Shown here: in pieces, positions 21,962-29,744 of the stretch | Layout: every line of letters begins with the position of its first letter | Numbering within the stretch: position 1 is the stretch's first letter | Source: a virus | Length of the DNA: 38,184 nt | Reading direction: 5' to 3' (one strand) | IMG/VR virus record: IMGVR_UViG_3300032118_000025 | Location: 1-38,184 of that record | Notes under the pieces: model-generated | Database searches by the model: none | What the model was told of the DNA's origin: nothing | What the model saw: only the letters and a program-made list of their open reading frames with translations | Translations under genes and position numbers: made by a program

Positions 21962-24135
21962 TGGACCGCATCGCCTCCGTCCATCTCATCGGATTCAAAG
22001 GGCTCGACCGGGATTACGTCCTCGACGGACCCACGATCCTCTCGGGCCCCAACGGCCGGGGGAAGTCGGCCTGCCTCGAAGGGCTCCGCTACGCCATGAC
22101 CGGAGCCGTCCCCGGGGGCCGGAAGCTCGACGCCGTCGCCGCGCTCTTTCCGCCCCGCGGGGGGTCCGTCCGTGTGGTCGACTCCGCCGGCCGGTGGATC
22201 GAGCGCGGGATCGTCCGCGACGCCGCGAAGGCGAAGGTCTCCGAGATCCTCGCGACCTCCGACGACAAGGAGGGGGAGGACCCAGACCTTTCCGCCTGGG
22301 CGGTTTCGGAGGTGGTACTCGACATCCAGGCGTTCCTCGCGCTCTCGGCGGAGAAGCGCCGGGAGTTCGTTCTCCGGCTCTGCGGCGGCGGGACGGCGCC
22401 GGAGGACCTCGGCGGCCAGCTCGAAGCCGAGTACGTCCGGACGATCGCCGGCCCCGGGGCGACTCCGGAGTCCGTCTTCGATTCCCGGGATCTACCGCCA
22501 GAGGTCGACTCCCTTGCCGGAGCGTGGATTCGGCCTCGCGGCCTCCGCGAGGTCCTCGCCTCCCTTCTCGGCGCGGCCGCGACCGGGAAGAGCCTCTCGG
22601 AACTCTTCCTCCGCCTGACCGAGACGGCGAAGGGGCGTCGGCTCGGGGCGCGGGCCGCCGCGCTCGAGGCGACGGCCGCGATCAAGGAACTCGAGGTCGA
22701 GGCGCAAGGCGCGCGGGCCGCGGCCGCCGAGATCGACGAGAAGCGGAAGGCGTACGAGAAGGCGCAGGAGGAATTCTCCGCCTACCGCGCACGGGCCGCG
22801 CGACGGGACGAGGCGCGCCAGCGGCGGGACGCCGCGACGAAGGCCCACGACGCGGCGCTCGCCGCGCTCGACGGGGCCCAGAAGCTCGCGGCGATCGCAG
22901 CCCCCCCGGGCGAGCGGCCGGTCCCGCCGGCGGGGGATCCCCGGCGGGAGGAGACGCTCGCGGAGATCGGTTCGAACCTCGGCCAGCAACAGGCGATACG
23001 GAAAACTCAGCGCGAGTACGAGCGGCTCATCGAGATCGAGGAGCGGACCGGGAACCAGATCACCGAGGCCGAGGAAGCCTTCCACAGCCACGAGCAGCTC
23101 CCGCTCCGCCGGGTGACCCTCCTCCTCGAGGAGATCCCCGACGAGGCCGACCCGTCGATCCCCGAGCTTCGGGCCGCGGTCCGCGAGGTCACCAAGGGGT
23201 TCAACGCCGAGACCGTAGCGCTCGAGCGCCGGGCGGAGGAGGCGGCCGAGGCCCACGGGAAGGCTTGGGAGGAGGCCCGCGGGGCCAAGGACGGCCTGCG
23301 GGAGGCGATCGTGAAGCTCGAGGAGCTTACGCGGGCAGAGGCCGAGGCCCGCCGGCGGCTGGCAGACCTCGAGGCCGGGACCTCGGCCGACGATGCCGGC
23401 CACAGGCGCCGGCTCGCTGCCTGGGAGACCGCCGACAAGACCTACCGCGCGGCCGGAGAACGGCTTCGGGGAGCCCAGGCGACGATGGATCGTGCGCGGG
23501 CGGATCTGACCGACGCCGCGAAACGGGTCGAGGCCGTCGAGCAGGTCAACGCGGAGGCGTTCTCGGGCCTCGATGCGCTGGAGATGAAGGTGATCCAGGC
23601 CCGCGATGCGCTCCAGACGGCGGAGGCCGCGGCCGGCGCGGTCAAGGCGTACTCCGCGGCGGTCAAGCGCGCGGAACAGAACCAGGTCGACAAGAGGGCC
23701 TGGAAGGCGGCGGAGGCGGCGATCCGGAGGCTCCGGGAGCGGGTCGTCGGGGAGTCGACCTCCGGGCTCGTCGGCGAGATCAACGCGGTCCTCCGGGCCG
23801 CCGGCCGCGAGGAGACCGCGTACCTCGAGCTCGAGAGCGACCGCGGGAAGCCGGCCTTCGAGTGGGGCTGGACCTGCGGCGAGGCCCGCGTCTCGCTCTC
23901 CGCGCTCTCGAGCGGCCAGGCGGTCCTCTTCCTCGCCGCGCTCTCGATCGCGCTCACGCGGCGGTCGGCCGTACGGAAGGTCCTCCTCGTCGAGGCCGAC
24001 CCGCTCGACACGAAGAACTTCGAGGCGCTCCTCGGCGCGCTATCGCCCCAGGCGGCCGGGCTCGAGGCGTGCGTGCTCGCGACGGCGACGAACGGGTGGT
24101 CGGCGCCGACGGGGTGGAAGGTGGAGAGGCTGTGA
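21961..24135 (+). CDS. SMC/SbcC/RecF-like ATPase
   Basis: A 724-residue ABC-type ATPase. It has Walker A at the N-terminus (GPNGRGKS, 29-36), a long Ala/Glu/Arg-rich coiled coil (about 220-600), the signature LSSGQ (649-653) and Walker B VLLVEAD (674-680). This is the layout of SbcC, RecN and other SMC relatives, shorter than full SbcC. The acidic Walker B reads VEADP rather than the usual DEP. It probably works with the adjacent nuclease and annealase on DNA ends; no SbcD-like nuclease is next to it. Base composition is extreme: 46 of the 60 bases from 23881 are G or C. Confidence 0.82.
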   Translation: MDRIASVHLIGFKGLDRDYVLDGPTILSGPNGRGKSACLEGLRYAMTGAVPGGRKLDAVAALFPPRGGSVRVVDSAGRWIERGIVRDAAKAKVSEILATSDDKEGEDPDLSAWAVSEVVLDIQAFLALSAEKRREFVLRLCGGGTAPEDLGGQLEAEYVRTIAGPGATPESVFDSRDLPPEVDSLAGAWIRPRGLREVLASLLGAAATGKSLSELFLRLTETAKGRRLGARAAALEATAAIKELEVEAQGARAAAAEIDEKRKAYEKAQEEFSAYRARAARRDEARQRRDAATKAHDAALAALDGAQKLAAIAAPPGERPVPPAGDPRREETLAEIGSNLGQQQAIRKTQREYERLIEIEERTGNQITEAEEAFHSHEQLPLRRVTLLLEEIPDEADPSIPELRAAVREVTKGFNAETVALERRAEEAAEAHGKAWEEARGAKDGLREAIVKLEELTRAEAEARRRLADLEAGTSADDAGHRRRLAAWETADKTYRAAGERLRGAQATMDRARADLTDAAKRVEAVEQVNAEAFSGLDALEMKVIQARDALQTAEAAAGAVKAYSAAVKRAEQNQVDKRAWKAAEAAIRRLRERVVGESTSGLVGEINAVLRAAGREETAYLELESDRGKPAFEWGWTCGEARVSLSALSSGQAVLFLAALSIALTRRSAVRKVLLVEADPLDTKNFEALLGALSPQAAGLEACVLATATNGWSAPTGWKVERL

Positions 24136-25094
24136 TGGAAAACAATGTTTCCGCTGTCAGGCGCGGGAGATGCGAGGAGTGTGGAAAGGAAATATTCTTT
24201 TATCCATCGCGGCGCCGAAGGTTCTGTTCAATGCACTGTAAAGTTGCATCCCAGGTAGTTCGGATACAGCATAGTCCTTGTCTATGGTGTGGGAAAGATT
24301 TGCATTGCCGCCCTTTCGAAGCGCAGAGAAAGTATTGTTCAATCAAATGTAAGTCGCAAGGGCTGAGAAAAAAAAGGCCTCCATTAAATATTCCATGCGG
24401 TTTTTGCGGAAAGATTTTCTCGCCACGAAGGCCAACAGATACTACCCGGCTGTACTGCTCAGTGATATGTGTCCGTAGGTTATATTCGTCTAATCACAAT
24501 GAAATTAGAACCTGTGTTTATTGTGGAAGTAAATTTACTGCAAGGAGAAGTGATAAAAAAGCGTTTTGTTCTCGCATATGCGGTACTACCAATCGGCGTA
24601 AGTCGATGAGAGTTTTTACTTGCGCATATTGCAAAAAAAAGTTCCTTACAAAATACGACACCACAAAGTTTTGCTCTAATTCATGCAAAAGCAAATCACA
24701 GTGCAAAAGGACCATACGTGAGTGTCGTTGGTGTGGAAAAGTCTTTTCCGAGCGCCCTTGTGTTATGAATAGACCGAATAAACCGCAAATGTATTGTTCA
24801 CTCAGTTGCGCGGGCAAGGGGAATATGGCTCATCGGAGAAAACATATAACTCTCAATTGCGCAATGTGCGGTAAAGAATTTGTAGTTCGCCCCTGTGATT
24901 TAATGTCGAGCAGTCCTTCAAGAAGTTACAAAATAATGAGGAAATTCTGTTCGCAATTCTGCGCACAAAGAATGAATATTTTTAATCGTCCGTTCAACAC
25001 AGATCAAATCAAGGGCTGGGTCGACACGACGCCGAAGGAGTTCTCCGGCCGACTCAGCAAGGCAAAGGATTGTCAGGGAGGATCTTCATGGTAA
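24135..25094 (+). CDS. Seven-module tandem zinc-finger protein, AT-rich cassette
   Basis: A 319-residue protein of seven similar modules, CxxC followed after 13-25 residues by (F/Y)CSxxC, at about residues 13-35, 49-72, 88-112, 127-149, 163-184, 197-225 and 242-276. Single modules of this kind often sit before HNH nucleases in phages, but there is no HNH here. The start overlaps the SMC-like stop (TGATG). The coding DNA is AT-rich (20 G or C in the 60 bases from 24601) up to about 25013, then GC-rich again for the last about 26 residues, suggesting insertion of a foreign segment. It probably binds nucleic acid. It ends 7 bases into the next gene. Confidence 0.72.
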   Translation: MENNVSAVRRGRCEECGKEIFFYPSRRRRFCSMHCKVASQVVRIQHSPCLWCGKDLHCRPFEAQRKYCSIKCKSQGLRKKRPPLNIPCGFCGKIFSPRRPTDTTRLYCSVICVRRLYSSNHNEIRTCVYCGSKFTARRSDKKAFCSRICGTTNRRKSMRVFTCAYCKKKFLTKYDTTKFCSNSCKSKSQCKRTIRECRWCGKVFSERPCVMNRPNKPQMYCSLSCAGKGNMAHRRKHITLNCAMCGKEFVVRPCDLMSSSPSRSYKIMRKFCSQFCAQRMNIFNRPFNTDQIKGWVDTTPKEFSGRLSKAKDCQGGSSW

Positions 25095-25675
25095 TCACCC
25101 CGAAGACGTGGAATGAGCAGTTTGGCGTGGCACTCAAGAAGGGCCAGGACGGTCTCGATGAGGCGGTGGGGCTCTACCTCTGGGCCAGGGACCATATGAA
25201 GGAGCTGCACAAGGTCGACCCGAACTACACGCAGGACCGAACCGCGTCGGAGATCGCCCGCGTTTGGAACATCTCCGTCGACACGTACTGCCGGACGGTC
25301 GTTCGCCTCGGCGGCGGGACCGACCCGGAGTCCATCGAGAAGGGCCGGGCCGTCATCCGCCGCTTCTCCCCGTTCGAGACTTTCCGGGCGGAGCAGCAGC
25401 TCGGGATCGACCAGATGCGGAAGCTGGTCGACAAGCTCCCGGCGCTCGCCGGTCCCGATGATCTCCACAAAGCGGTCGATGAACTGAGGGTGGAGCTCGA
25501 CGCGCTCGCGGGCGAAGCGAAGGGGAAGGAGAACTCAAACCGGGTCGACTATCGGAAGCGGTGCGCGCAGCTCGAGCGCGAGGTCGCCGCTTGCAGAGAG
25601 AAGATCAGGATACTGGAAACCGAGCTGCGCTGGTTCAGGAAGAACGTGAAGATGACGACCACCCAGAAAGCGTAG
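25088..25675 (+). CDS. Hypothetical protein with HTH-like and coiled-coil parts
   Basis: A 195-residue protein; ATG 25088 was chosen for the AGGGAGGATC SD. TASEIARVWNISVDTYCRTV (about 50-70) looks like a helix-turn-helix, and the C-terminal third (CAQLEREVAACREKIRILET) is a coiled coil. A DNA-binding accessory of the replication block is plausible. No family recognised. Confidence 0.6.
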   Translation: MVITPKTWNEQFGVALKKGQDGLDEAVGLYLWARDHMKELHKVDPNYTQDRTASEIARVWNISVDTYCRTVVRLGGGTDPESIEKGRAVIRRFSPFETFRAEQQLGIDQMRKLVDKLPALAGPDDLHKAVDELRVELDALAGEAKGKENSNRVDYRKRCAQLEREVAACREKIRILETELRWFRKNVKMTTTQKA

Positions 25676-25685
25676 CACGGAGGAG

Positions 25686-25723
25686 GATTCCCCGGCCGGC
25701 CCGAGGAGGCCGGCCGGGGAATC
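25686..25723 (+). terminator. Perfect 16-pair GC hairpin
   Basis: GATTCCCCGGCCGGCC (25686-25701), loop CGAGGA, then GGCCGGCCGGGGAATC (25708-25723), with no mismatch. TGAAAGGAG follows, so the SD of the next gene starts 4 bases after the stem. With no T-run, it may act as an RNA processing or stability element rather than an intrinsic terminator. Confidence 0.55.
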
Positions 25724-25743
25724 TGAAAGGAGTGAAGAGAACA

Positions 25744-25980
25744 ATGAAGCCCACCCCCTGCCGCGGCTGCGGCAAGCCGATCGTCTTCGCGATCAACAAG
25801 GACACCGGCATGGTGATCCCGCTCGACCCGAAGCCGCCGGTCTACGCCGTCGTCGAGGAGGCCGACGGCGAGATCGTTTGTAAGCGGCTCGAGCTTGCGA
25901 TGGTCAGCCATTTCGCGACGTGCTCGAAGGCGAACGAGTTCAGCGGGAAGAACCGGAAGCCGGACGGCGGCGGAGTATGA
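25744..25980 (+). CDS. Small zinc-binding phage protein
   Basis: A 78-residue protein with CRGCGKPIVFAINKDTGMVI then PLDPKPPVYAVV, and HFATCSKANEFSGKN at the end. The CxxC with a later HxxxC forms one zinc site. The same pattern recurs in small phage proteins next to rusA. Strong SD (GAAAGGAGTGAAGAG). Its stop overlaps the rusA ATG. Confidence 0.7.
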   Translation: MKPTPCRGCGKPIVFAINKDTGMVIPLDPKPPVYAVVEEADGEIVCKRLELAMVSHFATCSKANEFSGKNRKPDGGGV

Positions 25981-26426
25981 CCGGCTTCTTCGTTCCCGGT
26001 ACCCCGGTTCCGAAGGGGAGCGCGAGAGCGTTTGTCAATAAGTACACCGGCCGCGCGTCCGTGGTTCAGGACAACGCGGAGCGCCAGCGTCCTTGGGCGT
26101 CGCTCATTTCCCTCAAGGCGGAGGAGGCCGGGCTCCGCCCGATCGCCGGAGGGATTGTCCTCCGGCTCCGGTTCCGGATGCCGAGGCCGAAGGCGCACCT
26201 CCGCGCGAACGGCGAGGTAAAGCCGGCCGCCAAGCGCCTCCCTCACACGAAGAAGCCGGACTGTGACAAGCTCATCCGCCTTGTCCTAGACTCGCTTACC
26301 GGAATCGCCTACGTCGACGACTCGCAGGTCGTTGGTATCTACGCGGAGAAATTCTACGTTTTCCCGTCAATGGCCGGGTGCGAGATCACCGTCAAGCAGG
26401 CCAAGGAAGAGAAGGTCAAGCCGTGA
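25977..26426 (+). CDS. rusA: RusA-family Holliday junction resolvase
   Basis: A 149-residue endonuclease. PGTPVPKGSARAF starts the fold, and the catalytic block KPDCDKLIRLVLDSLTG (Asp95, Asp97) followed by YVDDSQVVGIYAEKFYV (Asp114, Asp115, Lys125) is diagnostic of RusA, which cuts four-way junctions as a dimer. It resolves recombination and replication intermediates before packaging. ATGA overlap at 25977 sets the start. It belongs functionally with the nuclease, annealase and SMC-like ATPase. Confidence 0.92.
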   Translation: MTGFFVPGTPVPKGSARAFVNKYTGRASVVQDNAERQRPWASLISLKAEEAGLRPIAGGIVLRLRFRMPRPKAHLRANGEVKPAAKRLPHTKKPDCDKLIRLVLDSLTGIAYVDDSQVVGIYAEKFYVFPSMAGCEITVKQAKEEKVKP

Positions 26427-26698
26427 CACGCGATCAAGCGCTGGCGTTCATCGAAGTCTCCGTCGGCTCCCCGAAGGTCCGCGCGCACCTCGGCGCGATC
26501 CTCGGCTACGGCCGAGTCCCGACGCTCAAGGACTTCTCGAGCCGCGACTCCGACGCGATCGACTGGTGCGACGAGATCATCGGCTACCTCGAGGAGGTCG
26601 CCGGGGTACTGCGGGAGCTCCAGAAGAACCGGGAGCGGCAGCTCGAGGTCACGGAGGAGGCGCCTCGGCCGCGAAAGGCGAAGGTCGCGGGGGAGTAA
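26423..26698 (+). CDS. Hypothetical protein
   Basis: A 91-residue, largely helical protein (DQALAFIEVSVGSPKVRAHL ... WCDEIIGYLEEVAGVLRELQ) with a charged C-terminus. GTG start in a GTGA overlap with rusA, behind AAGGAAGAGAAGG. It lies 7 bases before the DUF1376 gene. No family recognised. Confidence 0.6.
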   Translation: MTRDQALAFIEVSVGSPKVRAHLGAILGYGRVPTLKDFSSRDSDAIDWCDEIIGYLEEVAGVLRELQKNRERQLEVTEEAPRPRKAKVAGE

Positions 26699-26705
26699 GG
26701 TAGGG

Positions 26706-27560
26706 ATGAGCCGCACCCTCCGCCGCTTCAAGAGCCGACCCCAGTCCATGCCGCTTTTCGCCGATGCCTGGATCGGTAGCCAGAGCATAAACCTCATGAC
26801 TCCCGAGGAGGAAGGCGCGTACGTCCGGCTCCTACTTCACGCTTGGCGCTCTGACACCTGCACCTTGCCGGCGGACGACGCATCCCTGGCAGTCCTGTCC
26901 CGGCTCGGCGAGCGGTGGAACACGTGTTCCGACCGGATACGTTCTTGCTTCTCCGTTTGCGTGCAAGATGCGTCCCGGATCTTCAACGAAAAACAGTATG
27001 ATATTCGTATGAATCACGAGGAATTTTGGCGCCAGCGACAGGCCGCTGGCATAATTTCAGGTAAATCAAGGAGTAACATTGGGAACAAGCGTTCAACACG
27101 TGTTGAACATGTGTTGAACAAGCGTATCGATCTCGTTCGAACATCTTCAGCTTCAGCTTCAGCTTCAGCTTCAGCTTTAAAACCTCCATCTCCAACCTCT
27201 TCCCCCACGCCCCTTGAAGGTGGAGGGTCTAGCGACCCTGGAAGAGGACGACGGACGGACGGACGGAACGCAGCCAGGATCACCGTCGAAGACCTCAAAA
27301 GCGATTGTCGACTGGAGGCGTGCTACCAGAGAGCGATCCGGGTCGGCATCATCGGCAAGAGCCGATCTGATCGTGAGCACTACTGGGCCGCCGCAGTCCA
27401 CGCGCTCCGGCGCGATCCGGTTGGGGCTCCAAATCTTTTCGCCTGGATGGTCAAGGGCAAGGAGTGGTCGAAGATCACCGAGGCGGAGGGAGACGAAGGT
27501 CACAAGCGTCTCAAGAAATTCGAAATGGAAGCGACGTCTACAGAAGGAGGATCCAAGTGA
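26706..27560 (+). CDS. DUF1376 replication-initiator-like protein
   Basis: A 284-residue protein. Residues 14-115 are a DUF1376 domain (MPLFADAWIGSQSINLMTPE, EEGAYVRLLLHAWR, FNEKQYDIR, then EFWRQRQAAGIISGKSRSN), typical of phage replication/initiator proteins with a winged-helix-like N-terminus. A low-complexity linker with SASASASASA (about 147-157) follows, then a C-terminal helical domain (YQRAIRVGIIGKSRSDREHY). The linker DNA carries repeats and palindromes that could be the origin, as in lambda O. A loader for the host helicase would be expected, but none is seen next to it. Confidence 0.78.
   Translation: MSRTLRRFKSRPQSMPLFADAWIGSQSINLMTPEEEGAYVRLLLHAWRSDTCTLPADDASLAVLSRLGERWNTCSDRIRSCFSVCVQDASRIFNEKQYDIRMNHEEFWRQRQAAGIISGKSRSNIGNKRSTRVEHVLNKRIDLVRTSSASASASASALKPPSPTSSPTPLEGGGSSDPGRGRRTDGRNAARITVEDLKSDCRLEACYQRAIRVGIIGKSRSDREHYWAAAVHALRRDPVGAPNLFAWMVKGKEWSKITEAEGDEGHKRLKKFEMEATSTEGGSK
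27083..27175 (+). other. Candidate replication origin inside the initiator gene
   Basis: Within about 90 bases: an 18-base perfect palindrome GTTCAACACGTGTTGAAC (27091-27108), a further TGTTGAAC (27112-27119), a direct repeat GAACAAGCGT (27083-27092 and 27116-27125), the palindrome GTTCGAAC (27135-27142), and five perfect TTCAGC units (27146-27175). The flanks are AT-richer than the genome. Repeats inside the initiator gene recall the lambda O origin. Confidence 0.5.
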
Positions 27561-27700
27561 CCCTTTACCCCAGGAGCAGTCTTTCTCGTTCCGAGGTCCC
27601 GGTAGTCGTCAGGACCCCCGAAAGCCTGCCGCCGGGGAAGCTGGGGGCCTTGCCGAAGGTTTTGGAGCTACATAGCGGAGGTGATACCGATGGGGAGTAG
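27557..27700 (+). CDS. Small hypothetical protein
   Basis: A 47-residue frame with a GTG start overlapping the previous TGA. AGAAGGAGG at 27542-27550, 6 bases upstream, is one of the best SD sequences in the window, so I keep it as real. The product (VTLYPRSSLSRSEVPVVVRT...) has no recognisable domain. Confidence 0.5.
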   Translation: MTLYPRSSLSRSEVPVVVRTPESLPPGKLGALPKVLELHSGGDTDGE

Positions 27701-27881
27701 AAGTTCGGATCGATCCGGCGACAAAGCGGACGCAATCCGCAAAGGAACCAAGATCAGGAGAAAAAGAACCAAGGTAAGACTCGCCGCATTCACTCATGGG
27801 CAGGTGACCGGATGTCATCGGGATCGAAACAGGAATCGTTCCTTCCGTTCTCCAAGAACAACCGCGCATGGCGGACGCTGA
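27690..27881 (+). CDS. Small basic hypothetical protein
   Basis: A 63-residue basic protein starting at ATG 27690 behind GCGGAGGTGA. It has KADAIRKGTKIRRKRTKVRL and an Arg/Asn-rich end, and could bind nucleic acid. It overlaps the preceding gene by 11 bases. Codon use is atypical, so this is a weak call. Confidence 0.4.
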   Translation: MGSRSSDRSGDKADAIRKGTKIRRKRTKVRLAAFTHGQVTGCHRDRNRNRSFRSPRTTAHGGR

Positions 27882-27894
27882 TGGAGGTGGAGTG

Positions 27895-28347
27895 ATGGAC
27901 GCCGTTATGATTCGGCTCTACGCCAGGCTTCCCGTGGCTGGCACTGACGACCAGAGGTTGGCAACGGAGCAGGTCAAAGGCGAGATCGAGCGCCTGTCCG
28001 CGGCGCTGAAAAAGATGCTTGGCAGAGCGGAGACGGCTGAGGCCGAGATCGAACGGCTCTGTGCCGAGGTCGAGCACTGGCGTGTGAAGGCCGAGTGTTA
28101 TGGGGGCATGGTCCACGGGATCACCCCGGTGCTCGCTAAAGCGGGGTTCCCAGTCGAGGAGTTCGCCAAGGACGGGAACCTCGGGGCTATCCCGAGGGCG
28201 GTATCGCGCATGGCTGCCGAGGTCGAGCGACTCAAGGCGGCTCTGAAGGAGCTCCGTGACTGGTTCGAGGGCTGGCAGGACTTCCACATGTCCTCGCGTT
28301 GGGTGGCGAAGATCGACGCCGCGCTTGAACCGGGAAAGGAGGGATGA
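27895..28347 (+). CDS. Coiled-coil hypothetical protein
   Basis: A 150-residue helical protein. ATG 27895 was chosen because GGAGGTGGAG precedes it; ATG 27868 would add 9 residues. Heptad-like stretches (VKGEIERLSAALKKMLGRAE and AAEVERLKAALKELRDWFEG) indicate two coiled coils around a short Gly/Pro-containing middle. Such proteins are common among non-essential early phage genes. The stop overlaps the next ATG. Confidence 0.6.
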   Translation: MDAVMIRLYARLPVAGTDDQRLATEQVKGEIERLSAALKKMLGRAETAEAEIERLCAEVEHWRVKAECYGGMVHGITPVLAKAGFPVEEFAKDGNLGAIPRAVSRMAAEVERLKAALKELRDWFEGWQDFHMSSRWVAKIDAALEPGKEG

Positions 28348-28529
28348 CCATGTCGCCAGCGGAATCCAATTTCTCTTGGACGGTCGACCAGATCGAGCAC
28401 CTTACCGACCTCGTCAAGGAGCTCCGCGAGCGCGTATCAAGGCTCGAGGGCCTCGCGATGTCCCGCCCGGAGCCGAGCGCGGGGAAGTCGTACCACCCGC
28501 CTTCCCCGGGGACCGTGATCGAGTCATGA
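28344..28529 (+). CDS. Small coiled-coil protein
   Basis: A 61-residue protein starting in an ATGA overlap behind GAAAGGAGGG. Its central helix (DQIEHLTDLVKELRERVSRL) is a short coiled coil, and the end is Pro/Ser-rich. Function unknown. The next 80 bases (28530-28609) hold no gene that I can support. Confidence 0.5.
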   Translation: MTMSPAESNFSWTVDQIEHLTDLVKELRERVSRLEGLAMSRPEPSAGKSYHPPSPGTVIES

Positions 28530-28609
28530 GTAACTCCAAGGCCGATCCCCTACTGTAATCTTCGCGAGGTGCCGATGGCTGATCTGAAACGATCTGGAGG
28601 AGGGTAAGA

Positions 28610-28870
28610 ATGTTCACCAGTCGGATGACGATCAAGGCGGTCGCCGAGTATGAGGACAATCCAGGCGGTAGGGCAATCTATCGGATCTCGTACTGCGATC
28701 CGGTCGCATCAAAGACGAGGGAGCACCATTGCCTCGGGTATATCTGGGACGGCGAGATCCTCCGCTGGTTCGGCTACTCGAAGGAGACCTTGCCGAATCG
28801 GCTCGAGCTGACAATCACCGTCGACGCGGTCGAGGCCGTCGAACTCGCCAACCGGTTAAAAAAGGCGTAA
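28610..28870 (+). CDS. Small hypothetical protein
   Basis: An 86-residue protein behind GGAGGAGGGTAAG. Predicted mixed alpha/beta with a Trp-rich centre (CLGYIWDGEILRWFGYSKET) and a final amphipathic helix. No family recognised. It ends the early gene block; a short AT-rich gap (CTATTTTTTAG) follows. Confidence 0.55.
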   Translation: MFTSRMTIKAVAEYEDNPGGRAIYRISYCDPVASKTREHHCLGYIWDGEILRWFGYSKETLPNRLELTITVDAVEAVELANRLKKA

Positions 28871-28904
28871 GGCAATTCACCTATTTTTTAGAAGGAGGTG
28901 CAGC

Positions 28905-29738
28905 GTGAAAACGCTCGCGATCATGGCGGCCGTCCTCCTGACGGCCTCGGTCTTCGGCGCGACGGTCGTCGACAACGGGGCGGCGGGGACTTCCTCGACG
29001 GGGACCTGGACCTCGGTCTCCGGGGCCGGGTCCTACGGCGCGGTCGGCGTCTCCTCGAACGTGAAGGACTCGACGTACACGTTCTCGGCGCCGGCAACGG
29101 GCGTCACGATCGTCTCTCTCTGGTGGACCGCGGCCGGGAACCGCTGCGGCTCCGTCCCCGTCACCGTCTGGAACGGGACGACGCAGGTCGGGACCGTTAC
29201 CCTCGATCAGCGGATCGCTGGCGAACGGTGGGTCCCGATCGGCACGTATAACTTCGGCGGCTCGGCGCGTGTGGTCCTCACGGCGACCGCCGGAAGCTAC
29301 ACGATCGCTGACGGGCTCATGCTTGAGTCGGGCGCGGAGGCGCTACTGGTGGAGGACCCTCCTGTTCCGTTACCGATCTCGAAGTTCGTCGCCGGCTGGA
29401 TCCCGGTCACGAAGAACATCGACGGCTCGGCCTGCTCTCCGACCGGGTACGAGCTCTGGGCCACCCCCGCCACCGTGGACCTCTACGCCACCCCCGCGAA
29501 CGACGCCGGAGCGGTCAAGCGGGTGGTCCCGCCGACCCCGACGACGGACGTCGACGTCACGGCGATGATCGTCTCGACGGCCCGGTTTACCTGGCGACTC
29601 TGGGTACGGACGCTCGCGGGGGACAAGTTCTCCGACTGGTCGAACCCCGTCGCGGTGATCTACGACCCAACGCTCTCCGATCCGATCATACTCGTGGTCC
29701 CGGCGGCCCCGGCGCTCTCGGGGACCGTTCGGCGGTAG
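28905..29738 (+). CDS. Secreted golvesin-like domain protein
   Basis: A 277-residue exported protein. The GTG start follows the ideal SD GAAGGAGGTG. Residues 1-19 (MKTLAIMAAVLLTASVFGA) are a Sec signal peptide. Residues about 20-145 fit a golvesin/xanthan-lyase-type beta domain: VDNGAAGTSSTGTWTSVSG, VSLWWTAAGNRCGSVPVTVW, VTLDQRIAGERWVPIGTYNF and ADGLMLESG. Residues about 165-265 look like a fibronectin-III-type module. Phage structural proteins lack signal peptides, so this is likely delivered to the envelope or outside, perhaps binding cell-surface glycans. Confidence 0.75.
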   Translation: MKTLAIMAAVLLTASVFGATVVDNGAAGTSSTGTWTSVSGAGSYGAVGVSSNVKDSTYTFSAPATGVTIVSLWWTAAGNRCGSVPVTVWNGTTQVGTVTLDQRIAGERWVPIGTYNFGGSARVVLTATAGSYTIADGLMLESGAEALLVEDPPVPLPISKFVAGWIPVTKNIDGSACSPTGYELWATPATVDLYATPANDAGAVKRVVPPTPTTDVDVTAMIVSTARFTWRLWVRTLAGDKFSDWSNPVAVIYDPTLSDPIILVVPAAPALSGTVRR

Positions 29739-29744
29739 GTCTCC

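Noticed and set aside
28526-28558. Ten-codon frame starting in an ATGA overlap
   Set aside because: Too short and without any supporting signal.
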